Shown here in pieces: positions 54,911 to 62,495 of a stretch of DNA of 62,495 nt. The notes beneath the pieces are model-generated. The model saw nothing but the letters and a program-made list of their open reading frames with translations. It was not told the DNA's origin and did no database searches. The stretch is taken from the NCBI GenBank assembly GCA_026390735.1, contig JAPLFJ010000030.1, forward strand, positions 1 through 62,495, in the 5' to 3' direction. How positions within the stretch are numbered: the stretch's first letter is position 1; every line of letters starts with the position of its first letter. The DNA is from Ignavibacteriota bacterium (lineage in GTDB: Bacteria; Bacteroidota; Ignavibacteria; Tepidaquicellales; Tepidaquicellaceae). The position numbers and the translations under genes are program-made.

Positions 54911-57900
54911 TTAAATTTTCTCAATATAAAACTCGCAATATACATCATTTATATCTGTATTAATATACTCTTTTCCTTCTAAAATCTTATTTCCCATCTT
55001 CTCGCATCCAACCTCTTTCTTGATAAACTCCGTATTATTGCTTAAAATACTGTTAATTTCGTCATTTGTTTTCACAAATATACTGATTTTATCGTTTACT
55101 TCGAAATCATTATTCTTTCTGTAATTCTGTACTCTGTTGATAAATTCCCTCACAAATCCTTCATCCGCGAGTTCTTTATCAAGTTTTGTGTCCAGAGCAA
55201 TCGTTACTGCATTGTTCGATTCCACAATCCATCCTTCGATGTTTTCAGTGAACAGTTCCACATCATCATTAGTAAACGTAAATCCTTCTTTTTCTACTTT
55301 GCCTGCCTTCTGAAGTTCCGATATGTCTGCTTTATCAAAGCTCAGAATAATCTTCTGTACCTGCTTAACGTCTTTACCGAACTTAGGACCGATTGACTTA
55401 AAGTTAGGTTTTGCTTTTTTAACTATAATATCAGAATCACCTTCAAGTATCTTAAGTTCCTTAACGTTTATTTCTTCTAAAATAATATCTTTTACCCTTA
55501 ATAATCTATTCTTTTCTTCTTCACTTAAAACAGGTACTAATAACTGTCTTAAAGGCTGACGTACTTTTAAATTATTCTTAACTCTCACTGCTCTGACAAG
55601 ATAAACAATCTCCTGTGCCATTGCCATCTGCTCTTCTAATTCATTTACGATATTTGCTTCATCAAAGTTAGTAAATTCGCTTAAATGTACCGAACCTTCA
55701 TTCGGAAGTAGATTACAGTATAATTTCTCAGCTATAAAAGGTGATACAGGTGCAATCATCTTTACAATCTCACGCAGACATTCGAACAATGTCTGGTATG
55801 CCGAGTTTTTATCTGCCTCGTTTTCAGGATATCTGAACCTTTTGCGGTTTCTTCTTACGAACCAGTTAGAAAGCTCATCAATCGTGAAATCGTGTACAAC
55901 TCTTATTGCCTTCGTTATTTCGTATCCTTCAAGGTTCTCAAAGTATTTCTTCTTCACTGAATTTAACTTCGATATTATCCATCTGTCAATTTCCTGTCTT
56001 TCATTAACGTCAACTTTTTCCGACGCTGTATAATCAAATCCTATCATGTTTGAATACAGCACAAAGAACTTGTATGTGTTGATTAACGTATCGAAGAATT
56101 TATTCTTAACGTCAACCATTTCATCTTCGTTGAAGTTCTTCGATTTTCCGATAGGGGAGTTACCCACTAAATACCATCTCAGAACGTCTGCACCGTGCTT
56201 GTCCATCATATCAAAAGGATTCACAACGTTACCAACCGACTTGCTCATCTTTTTCCCGAGCTTATCCAGAATCAAACCGTTAACGATTAGGTTCTTGTAA
56301 GCAGGTTTATCAAAAAGGAAAGTTCCTATTGCGTGTAGCGAATAGAACCAGCCTCTTGTCTGGTCAACACCCTCTGCTATAAAGTCCGCAGGATAGTTTT
56401 CTTCAAACCATTCCTTGTTCTCAAACGGATAGTGGTACTGTGCAAAAGGCATAGAGCCGCTGTCAAACCAGCAGTCTATCACTTCAGTCACGCGTTTCAT
56501 TTCCTTGCCGTTTTCTGAAACAAGCTTTATGTTATCTATATACGGTTTATGTAAATCAAAAGGTATATCCTTGTAAACTTCATCAAAATTAGTTGACTTC
56601 TTTTTTAACTCCTCAATACTTCCAACGCATTCATAAACTTCCTTACCGTCATCGTCTAAATAATACCATACAGGCAGGGGAGTGCCCCAGAACCTGTTTC
56701 TCGATATTGCCCAGTCCTTGTTCTCTTCAAGCCAGTTACCGAACCTTCCCGAACCAAACTCAGGCGGATTCCAGTTTATCTGCTTGTTCATTTCAATCAT
56801 CTTGTCCTTGTATGTCGTTGTCTTCACAAACCAAGAATCAGTTGCGTAGTACATAAGAGGAACCTTATGTCTCCAGCAATGCGGATATGAGTGTGTGAAC
56901 ATTTCTTTCTTATAAAGTCTTCCGTTTGCTTTCAGTTCAAGTATTAAATCAGGATCGCATTCCTTAAAGTTTCTGCCGGCGTATTTTCCCGCAGCTTTAA
57001 CAAAAAGTCCGTCCCTGTATACTGCCTGAAGAACAGGTAAATCATATTTCTGACCAATGTTATAATCGTCTTCACCATAAGCAGGTGCAATGTGAACAAT
57101 TCCTGTACCGTCATCCAGTGTTACAAAATCACCAAGCGTCACGTAATAAGCCTTTTTCTCAACCTCCATAAAACTGAAAAGAGGTTCATATTCCATTCCT
57201 TCAAGTTCAGTGCCTTTAAATCTTTTTACTATTTCGTATTCGTCCTTAACCACTGATAAACGTGATTCTGACAGTATAAACTTTTCGTCTTTCTTGGTAT
57301 TAATTAAAACGTAATCCGATGTAGGGTTAACGCAAAGTGCTACGTTTGATGGCAGAGTCCACGGAGTAGTAGTCCATACGAGGAACTCAGTATCTTTATA
57401 TTCTTCGTTCTTAATCTTAAAAGTAACATACACAGACGGGTCTTTTAAATCGACGTATCCCTGTGCAACTTCGTGCGAAGATAAAGGTGATTCGCAGATA
57501 GGGCAGAAAGGCAGAATCTTAAAACCTTTTACCATTAATCCAGCATCAAAAAACTTCTTCAGTGCCCACCAAACTGACTCTATATATTCATTATGGAATG
57601 TTACGTATGCATCATCAAGGTTAATCCAGTACGCCATTTTCTGAGTAAGGATTTCCCACTGTGATAAGTATTTAAATATAGATTTCTTGCATTCTTCATT
57701 AAAATTAATCGCGCCAAACTCATAAATATCGTGTCTCGATTTCAGTCCGAGTTGTTTTTCCACTTCCACTTCAACCGGCAGTCCGTGAGTATCCCATCCT
57801 GCCTTACGGTTAACGCGGTATCCCTGCATAGTTTTATACCTGCAGATAATATCCTTGACTGTACGGGCAATAACGTGATGAATTCCCGGCAAACCATTTG

Positions 57901-58051
57901 CAGTAGGCGGACCTTCATAGAAAGTAAAATGTTTCTTCGGGTCTTTTTCGTTTACACTCTTGTTAAAAGTATCATCTTTTGCCCAAAAATCAAGCATTTC
58001 ATCTGCTAATCCTGGTAAACTAAATTTATCGTCTAAATTCTTGTACATCAT
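54911..58051 (-). CDS. ileS: Isoleucyl-tRNA synthetase
   Basis: 1046 aa, class I synthetase of the longer archaeal/eukaryote-like (type 2) form. HIGH-equivalent at FYEGPPTANGLPGIHHVIAR (about 45-64), KMSKS loop LGKKMSKSVGNVVNP (about 620), editing domain between, and an anticodon-binding domain near 680-830. Charges tRNA-Ile. The longer form is often linked with resistance to mupirocin. Begins at 58051, downstream of a bidirectional gap with a terminator for the neighbouring operon. Confidence 0.97.
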   Translation of the reverse strand: MMYKNLDDKFSLPGLADEMLDFWAKDDTFNKSVNEKDPKKHFTFYEGPPTANGLPGIHHVIARTVKDIICRYKTMQGYRVNRKAGWDTHGLPVEVEVEKQLGLKSRHDIYEFGAINFNEECKKSIFKYLSQWEILTQKMAYWINLDDAYVTFHNEYIESVWWALKKFFDAGLMVKGFKILPFCPICESPLSSHEVAQGYVDLKDPSVYVTFKIKNEEYKDTEFLVWTTTPWTLPSNVALCVNPTSDYVLINTKKDEKFILSESRLSVVKDEYEIVKRFKGTELEGMEYEPLFSFMEVEKKAYYVTLGDFVTLDDGTGIVHIAPAYGEDDYNIGQKYDLPVLQAVYRDGLFVKAAGKYAGRNFKECDPDLILELKANGRLYKKEMFTHSYPHCWRHKVPLMYYATDSWFVKTTTYKDKMIEMNKQINWNPPEFGSGRFGNWLEENKDWAISRNRFWGTPLPVWYYLDDDGKEVYECVGSIEELKKKSTNFDEVYKDIPFDLHKPYIDNIKLVSENGKEMKRVTEVIDCWFDSGSMPFAQYHYPFENKEWFEENYPADFIAEGVDQTRGWFYSLHAIGTFLFDKPAYKNLIVNGLILDKLGKKMSKSVGNVVNPFDMMDKHGADVLRWYLVGNSPIGKSKNFNEDEMVDVKNKFFDTLINTYKFFVLYSNMIGFDYTASEKVDVNERQEIDRWIISKLNSVKKKYFENLEGYEITKAIRVVHDFTIDELSNWFVRRNRKRFRYPENEADKNSAYQTLFECLREIVKMIAPVSPFIAEKLYCNLLPNEGSVHLSEFTNFDEANIVNELEEQMAMAQEIVYLVRAVRVKNNLKVRQPLRQLLVPVLSEEEKNRLLRVKDIILEEINVKELKILEGDSDIIVKKAKPNFKSIGPKFGKDVKQVQKIILSFDKADISELQKAGKVEKEGFTFTNDDVELFTENIEGWIVESNNAVTIALDTKLDKELADEGFVREFINRVQNYRKNNDFEVNDKISIFVKTNDEINSILSNNTEFIKKEVGCEKMGNKILEGKEYINTDINDVYCEFYIEKI

Positions 58052-58155
58052 GTAAAAAATTAATAAACGTCAAATGTAATCAAATTTTAAGGGAATTTCA
58101 ATGTAGAAGGCTTGCCTAACCTCTTATAAATTTAAGCAATTACGGCTTTTTTACA

Positions 58156-58188
58156 AAAAGCCCTGTCTTAGCAGAAGACGGGGCTTTT
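58156..58188 (-). terminator. Intrinsic terminator for the sigma/anti-sigma/Spy operon
   Basis: On the + strand AAAAGCCCTGTCTT, loop AGCAG, AAGACGGGGCTTTT; a 14-bp stem with one G-T pair. Read on the minus strand, the stem is followed by T-rich sequence, so it ends transcripts of the operon 58218-60015 before ileS. Confidence 0.82.
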
Positions 58189-58217
58189 GGATATTGATGT
58201 TTAAATTATGTTAGTGT

Positions 58218-58709
58218 TTAGAACAGTTCGCGATTGCCATCGTCCTGTTTTTTATCTTTCTCTTTTTTCTCGAGCTTCATTTCCTTCTTCATAAACTTCA
58301 CAAGTTCTTTCTGAAATACCATCGATTGTGCAATCTGTGTCGGTGTCAGGAATACTTTCAGCTTTGCATAGTGGTCGTTCCTTAACTGATTTATCTTATT
58401 CTGTGCTTCAAGCAAGTCTTCAATCTTTGTACCAACATCGCTGCTTTGTGGATTATCGAAAATGTAGTCAGTCAAATCCTTTTCTTTCTTCCTCAGTTCT
58501 TTCATTTCTTTTCTGTTTGCTGTTGAGAGTTCAATAAATTTGGTAGCTGTTGCATCATCTAAATTCATCTTCTCCATTAACTTTTCCTTTACTATCTTTT
58601 TTAACTTCTCCTTTGCCGCAGCTCGGGATGTGTCGTTCTGTGAGTAAGAACCTGTACTCGTTAACACTATGAATGACAGTACAAGCAATAAAAGATTAAG
58701 TGTTTTCAT
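58218..58709 (-). CDS. Periplasmic Spy/CpxP-like helical protein
   Basis: 163 aa. Signal peptide (MKTLNLLLLVLSFIVLTSTGSYSQ), then an all-helical charged body (EKLKKIVKEKLMEKMNLDDATATKFIEL, ELRKKEKDLTDYIFD) with LTPTQIAQSMVFQKELVKFMKK near the C-terminus. The LTP-x-Q motif and helices recall the Spy/CpxP or ZraP class of periplasmic chaperones and sensors. It is the last gene of an ECF sigma operon, where such proteins often act with the anti-sigma factor. Function inferred from context and resemblance only. Confidence 0.72.
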   Translation of the reverse strand: MKTLNLLLLVLSFIVLTSTGSYSQNDTSRAAAKEKLKKIVKEKLMEKMNLDDATATKFIELSTANRKEMKELRKKEKDLTDYIFDNPQSSDVGTKIEDLLEAQNKINQLRNDHYAKLKVFLTPTQIAQSMVFQKELVKFMKKEMKLEKKEKDKKQDDGNRELF

Positions 58710-58717
58710 ATTTTATT

Positions 58718-59431
58718 TTAGAATTTTGTGTTTGATAATTTTTTAATTAAGTCAGCCTGTTCTTTTCCTGAAAGTGTGCTGAAGTCAGTTTCGTAAACGT
58801 AGTCATCAAAGTTTTCGGTCTGTTCTGTATCAGCGAACAATGATTCTATGTTATTTGCAACGGGTTTTTCAGTAACGGTTTTCACTGTCTGGTTTGTATT
58901 CTTTTCTCTGTTTACCTTATGTGATGTGTTTACCGTTGTGTTATCCGTTAATTCTTTCTCTTCTGTTGCATTGCTTTCCACAGTTTTTTCTATTGTCTTA
59001 ATAGTGTCCTTATTGTTTTTCATAATTTCTGTTATCGTGTCTTCAGTATGGACGAACATGTTTTCGTTCTTGCTGCTTTTATTCGAAAACGTAAAAATGA
59101 ATATTAGGACTATCACTGAAACAGCCGGCAGGGCATACTTGAATAAGTTTGCCAGTCTGAAAATATGTGCAAAAGTGAAACCGCTGTTACTCCCAATCCT
59201 CTGATTAATACGCGGCACCATATTCGTGAAGTAATGTGCAGGAGGTTCGCTGAACTCAAGGTCTTTAATTGATGAAAAAGTTTCCTTCATCAGTTCATAC
59301 TCTTCCCTGAAGCCAGCATTGATTCTTATTTCTTCCTCTATGTTGTGTCTAATCCCTTCGTCATTCAGCTTACCCGTTATGTAATCGGGCAGACTGTAAA
59401 GAAGGTCCTCGTTATTTTTGTTTGTTTCCAT
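58718..59431 (-). CDS. Anti-sigma-like membrane protein
   Basis: 237 aa. The cytoplasmic N-terminus (1-95, LYSLPDYITGKLNDEGIRHNIEEEI...) resembles short zinc-free anti-sigma domains that begin with a helix and an 'DYLLG-like' motif. One membrane helix lies at about 98-116 (YALPAVSVIVLIFIFTFS). The remaining part is a Thr/Asn/Glu-rich periplasmic region with little conserved structure. Directly follows the sigma factor gene (2-bp gap) and precedes the Spy-like gene by 8 bp. Gene order is the main reason for the call. Confidence 0.68.
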   Translation of the reverse strand: METNKNNEDLLYSLPDYITGKLNDEGIRHNIEEEIRINAGFREEYELMKETFSSIKDLEFSEPPAHYFTNMVPRINQRIGSNSGFTFAHIFRLANLFKYALPAVSVIVLIFIFTFSNKSSKNENMFVHTEDTITEIMKNNKDTIKTIEKTVESNATEEKELTDNTTVNTSHKVNREKNTNQTVKTVTEKPVANNIESLFADTEQTENFDDYVYETDFSTLSGKEQADLIKKLSNTKF

Positions 59432-59433
59432 TA

Positions 59434-60015
59434 TTAGTCTATGAAACCTTTTAATTTTTTCTCTTTCAAAAAAGCCTGAATCTTTTTAAATGCGTGAAAG
59501 TAATTCGCTTTTAAGCCTCCGACAGATTTATTTAAAACTGCCGCAATCTCTTCGTATGTCATATCATCGTAAAACCTCATATTGAATACTGCTCTCTGCT
59601 GATCGGGTAAAACCAATATTGCATCCGCAATTAATTTATTCTTCCTTGTAATTTCCATCTCGTTGTCTGACTCTGATTTATCCGAGTACTTGTCCGTAAA
59701 TTCATTGTCAATCGGTACTTCCCTTGTCATTTTATTCTTGTTTTTCTTTATGTGGTTCAGCGAATAGTTTATTGCCATCTTGTACAGGTACGTAAACAGC
59801 ATCGATTCACCGCGAAAATCTTTCAAAGAACTGTGTAACTTAATGAACACTTCCTGTGTAATATCATCCGCATCGTCGTGGTCAACAACCATCTTTCTTA
59901 TTGTCCAGTAAACCCTTTTCTGGTACTTCAATACAATAATATTAAACGCACTGTTATTCCCATCCAAAAAACTGTCGATTATTTCTTTATCTTCGCTTTG
60001 AATATTTAATTCCAC
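59434..60015 (-). CDS. ECF RNA polymerase sigma factor
   Basis: 193 aa. Region 2 at about 20-90 (FNIIVLKYQKRVYWTIRKMV ... DDADDITQEVFIKLHSSL) and region 4 near 130-185 (LPDQQRAVFNMRFYDDMTYEEIAAVLNKSVGGLKANYFHAFKK), with no region 3. It is the first gene of the operon with a membrane anti-sigma-like protein and a periplasmic Spy-like protein, a typical envelope-stress switch. The ATG at 60015 is preceded by the divergent gap shared with the lytic transglycosylase. Confidence 0.94.
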   Translation of the reverse strand: MELNIQSEDKEIIDSFLDGNNSAFNIIVLKYQKRVYWTIRKMVVDHDDADDITQEVFIKLHSSLKDFRGESMLFTYLYKMAINYSLNHIKKNKNKMTREVPIDNEFTDKYSDKSESDNEMEITRKNKLIADAILVLPDQQRAVFNMRFYDDMTYEEIAAVLNKSVGGLKANYFHAFKKIQAFLKEKKLKGFID

Positions 60016-60242
60016 TTGTGTCCGATTTTATCCTAAAGATTTTAATAAGATTAAATATATTAATGTTAATAATCAACTGTTTATTATGTCCTTACATTAC
60101 TATGACAATCCCACTCCCCCAATGGTTTAATTTCTTTCAAATTCATCCCTCCTTTTTATACTGATAATAACCTCTAAAATAATTACTTTACAATATATGC
60201 TTAGTTATAAATACATATATTATCAATAACATAGTAGCAAAT

Positions 60243-61205
60243 ATCAGGAAGAGGTACTTCATCTGGGTTGTTGCATTACTTCTATTAGTAATCTTCGGCA
60301 TTGCCATACAACAGGCTTTAGCTCCCAAAAAGCAGGTCAATAAAATAGAAAGCGACCAGGCTTTCTTCCCTACATCAGCCGATACAAACAAAAATCAGTT
60401 CAACACATTAACATCAAAGTACATTCTTTACAAACTCGAAAAGTATTTAATCAACTGGAAAGACATTCTCGACATCATCGCATTCAATAAATCTTTTGCA
60501 CTCATCGACACCGTTCACGGCGTAGAAAAGTTCGAGATGATTATCAAAACCATCGACCGCAAGAATATGACATTCACTCCGGGCAACGTTGCAGAACTCG
60601 TCGAGAAATACGGTGATATGATAAAAGAACAATGCACTCATTACAAACTAGACTGGCGCATAATTCTTGCAATGATTCGCCAGGAATCTTATTTCAATCC
60701 TACTGCAGTTTCTCGCGCAGGCGCTTACGGCTTTATGCAGATTATGCCTGGCACTGGCAGGGGACTGCAGAACGAACTGAACCTCGAGGATACAAAGACT
60801 CCCGTGAACAATCTCACTGCGGGAATGTATTACTACGCCACACTCGTTGCATCGTTTGAATTCACGGGCGATGACAAGTACAAGTTCGCACTCGCCGCTT
60901 ACAACGCAGGTCTCGGCAGGGTAGTGGACGCTATGACAATCGCAAACTACTTCGGCAAAAATTATAACAAGTGGGACGAAGTCAAAGAGTTCTATCCTTA
61001 TCTCGCTTCAAACAAAGACTCCATACACAAACTCGTATGGCCTAAAATCGGCAGACCTCCGGGCGGCTCTTTAAACAACTGGCAGGAACCATACAAGTAT
61101 GTCGAATACATAACTTTCTATTACGAAAATTATAAGCAGTATTATCCTAATAATCTTGCTGAACCAAAGCAAAAGAAAACCCAAAAGAAGAAGAAAAACA
61201 AATGA
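60243..61205 (+). CDS. Membrane-anchored lytic transglycosylase (SLT), non-ATG start
   Basis: About 320 aa if begun at the ATC at 60243. The frame is open from 60183 and encodes a plausible anchor (RKRYFIWVVALLLLVIFGIAI) and a conserved-looking linker, yet has no ATG, GTG or TTG until 60537. Starting at 60537 would leave the anchor out. The SLT goose-lysozyme-like domain has the catalytic Glu in MIRQESYFNP, then SRAGAYGFMQIMPGTG, AGMYYYATLV, ALAAYNAGLGRV and EYITFYYENYKQYYP. Cleaves the MurNAc-GlcNAc bond to leave 1,6-anhydro ends. Stop overlaps the next start (ATGA). Confidence 0.85.
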   Translation: MRKRYFIWVVALLLLVIFGIAIQQALAPKKQVNKIESDQAFFPTSADTNKNQFNTLTSKYILYKLEKYLINWKDILDIIAFNKSFALIDTVHGVEKFEMIIKTIDRKNMTFTPGNVAELVEKYGDMIKEQCTHYKLDWRIILAMIRQESYFNPTAVSRAGAYGFMQIMPGTGRGLQNELNLEDTKTPVNNLTAGMYYYATLVASFEFTGDDKYKFALAAYNAGLGRVVDAMTIANYFGKNYNKWDEVKEFYPYLASNKDSIHKLVWPKIGRPPGGSLNNWQEPYKYVEYITFYYENYKQYYPNNLAEPKQKKTQKKKKNK

Positions 61206-62350
61206 ACATAAACAGTTTTGAAGAAGCAAGAAAAATGTTCCCTATGGCAGAGAGCTGCGTGTACCTAGACTCTGCGCACTATTCGCCTTATTCAACCGAC
61301 ACACGCGACAGATTAATAAACTTCATAGAAGAGTTTACAAACACAAATTACAACCTAAGCATATTCAACAACGAAATCCCCGAAAGGTTAAAGGAAAAGA
61401 TTGCACTTCTTATAAACTCCGAACCTGCAGACGTCATTATCACTTCTTCGGCAACTCACGGACTTAACATCTTCACAAACGGAATACCAGCAGAACTATG
61501 CAGAAACGTTGCCTACGCAGACTCCGAGTTTCCAGCAATAGTCTATTCCTGGATGAATCAGCAAAAACTAAGGGGAATAAAGAATCATCTCATCCCTTCC
61601 GTAAACGGAAAGATTAAACTATCAGACGTTGAAAAAGTACTCAGCGAAAACAAAATAGACGTGCTCACAGTAAGTTCAGTGGAATTTCTCGGCTACAGAA
61701 ACGATTTATCAGCACTCAGGGAATTAACCAATAAATACAACTCAATGCTCGTAGTAGATGCCATTCAGAGCATCGGAGCAGTGCCGATGGACGTACAGAA
61801 ATACGGCTTGGACTTTCTCGCAACAGGTTCTCAGAAGTGGATGATGTCGCCTGCAGGAATCGGCTTCGCATACATCCCCGAAAGAATGCGAAAAGTTATA
61901 AACCCGTCATACGTCAGCACCAAAAACGTAAACTACGACTTCACAAACTTCCTCGATTACAAACTCGAACTCCGCGGCGACGGCTCCGCATACGAAAACT
62001 CAACACCCAACACACTCGGAATGATAGGACTCGAATCATCAGTAGAACTCTTCCTCCACCTCGGCGTCGAAAACATATACAAACAAATAATCTCTTTGCT
62101 CAGCATCTTCGCCGAAGGACTCTCATCACTCCCAGACTTCTACATCGAATCCGACCTCTCCGACGAGCACCGTTCAAACATACTAATCTTCTCCCACAAA
62201 GACAAAAGCCTCAATCCCCAAATCCAATCCGAACTCGAATCCAAAAACATCTTCATTGCCATCCGCGAAGGCTACTTGCGCGTCTCTCCGCACCTCTTCA
62301 ACAACACCGAAGACATCACAAAATTAATCACCGCATTAAAAAACAAATAA
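61202..62350 (+). CDS. Class V (PLP-dependent) aminotransferase/cysteine desulfurase family
   Basis: 382 aa. PLP-binding Lys212 in ATGSQKWMMSP, with D186 and Q189 (VVDAIQSIGAVPMDV) contacting the cofactor, and SSATHGLNIF for the phosphate. No desulfurase catalytic Cys loop was recognised in the second half, so a general class V transaminase or isopenicillin-epimerase-like activity is more likely; substrate unknown. Overlaps the transglycosylase by 4 bp, suggesting a joint transcript. Ends 145 bp before the window edge. Confidence 0.88.
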   Translation: MNINSFEEARKMFPMAESCVYLDSAHYSPYSTDTRDRLINFIEEFTNTNYNLSIFNNEIPERLKEKIALLINSEPADVIITSSATHGLNIFTNGIPAELCRNVAYADSEFPAIVYSWMNQQKLRGIKNHLIPSVNGKIKLSDVEKVLSENKIDVLTVSSVEFLGYRNDLSALRELTNKYNSMLVVDAIQSIGAVPMDVQKYGLDFLATGSQKWMMSPAGIGFAYIPERMRKVINPSYVSTKNVNYDFTNFLDYKLELRGDGSAYENSTPNTLGMIGLESSVELFLHLGVENIYKQIISLLSIFAEGLSSLPDFYIESDLSDEHRSNILIFSHKDKSLNPQIQSELESKNIFIAIREGYLRVSPHLFNNTEDITKLITALKNK

Positions 62351-62361
62351 CAAAAAAAGAT

Positions 62362-62376
62362 TCCCCTCCTTGGAGT
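62362..62376. repeat. Truncated palindromic motif after aminotransferase
   Basis: TCCCCTCCTTGGAGT repeats the left arm and centre of the CCCCTCCTTGGAGGGG palindrome found in the sorting-domain genes, here 12 bp after a stop codon in non-coding DNA. Confidence 0.6.
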
Positions 62377-62495
62377 AATGGCGCTAACATAAGAGTTCAT
62401 ATGTATTTCTTATATCCTTTTAACTTTGTTCTTCTTGGAAAGTGCCTACCTGGTCTTTGTGGTATTAACTTACTTCGTATTCTCGTTCTCAACTT

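Noticed and set aside
54597-54914. 105-aa plus-strand frame (MTATFLATTFLATTF...) opposite the DksA-like gene
   Set aside because: It is the reverse reading of the 15-bp repeat array; the minus-strand gene has a zinc finger and proper ends.
1-62495. tRNA, rRNA or insertion sequence
   Set aside because: No cloverleaf-like segments, rRNA motifs, transposase motifs or long terminal inverted repeats were seen.

Overview
The window is a piece of chromosome from an AT-rich, Gram-negative member of the Bacteroidota/Chlorobiota/Ignavibacteriota (FCB) group. The main evidence is at least ten proteins ending in a type IX secretion (T9SS) type A sorting domain of the SLSQNYPNPFNP kind, which is typical of Ignavibacteria-like genomes. 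A Chlorobium-style 2[4Fe-4S] ferredoxin, an hpnCDE squalene cluster, LspA, SecA and a MacAB/TolC-type exporter fit the same picture. The genus cannot be named from the sequence alone, and no rRNA, tRNA, insertion sequence or CRISPR array was seen.

Region 1 (1-22.8 kb) is a surface/secreted-protein island. It holds the tail of one T9SS cargo gene, a secreted Asp/Glu racemase-like protein, then ten consecutive T9SS cargo genes on the same strand. These are four large (about 890-925 aa) Asp-box/VPS10-like beta-propellers, five sialidase-like propellers of about 500 aa, and one 409-aa propeller. Several are recent duplicates: 6765-9437 with 9614-12289, and 16030-17529 with 18978-20477 including their leaders. 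The island is full of small palindromic elements. Some lie just after stop codons with similar arms and differing stems. One family lies in frame inside the sorting-domain coding sequence of seven of these genes, and in one gene the left half of the insert has been replaced by a different palindrome. This is the most unusual signal in the window.

Region 2 (22.8-33.9 kb) is mostly housekeeping: a lone DUF6266-like gene, then a dense co-directional run (PASTA protein, rpe, nnrE-nnrD fusion, an orphan nuoN, an NHL-like propeller, ssb, pgsA, pgpA, cinA) covering metabolite repair, phospholipid head-group synthesis and NAD salvage. A convergent pair follows (SpoU/TrmH methyltransferase and a QueD/PTPS-like enzyme).

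Region 3 (34.0-39.9 kb) is a five-gene tripartite export operon (TolC-like, MacA-like, ABC ATPase, two MacB/FtsX permeases). Two minus-strand genes follow: an AmgK-like sugar kinase and a TIGR01777 epimerase.

Region 4 (41.9-49.2 kb) is a tightly coupled operon hpnC-hpnD-hpnE (farnesyl-PP to squalene) followed with no gap by a 1434-aa fused acyl-CoA dehydratase activase/double-cubane-type protein. hpnC has no ATG, GTG or TTG that would include its conserved N-terminus. The lytic transglycosylase gene near 60.2 kb has the same problem.

Region 5 (49.2-62.5 kb) carries secA with a coupled small gene, a ferredoxin, lspA, a DksA/TraR zinc-finger protein with a long Lys-Lys-Val-Val-Ala repeat arm, ileS, an ECF sigma/anti-sigma/Spy-like stress operon, a lytic transglycosylase and a class V aminotransferase.

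All functional calls come from reading motifs in the translated sequence; no database search was run.
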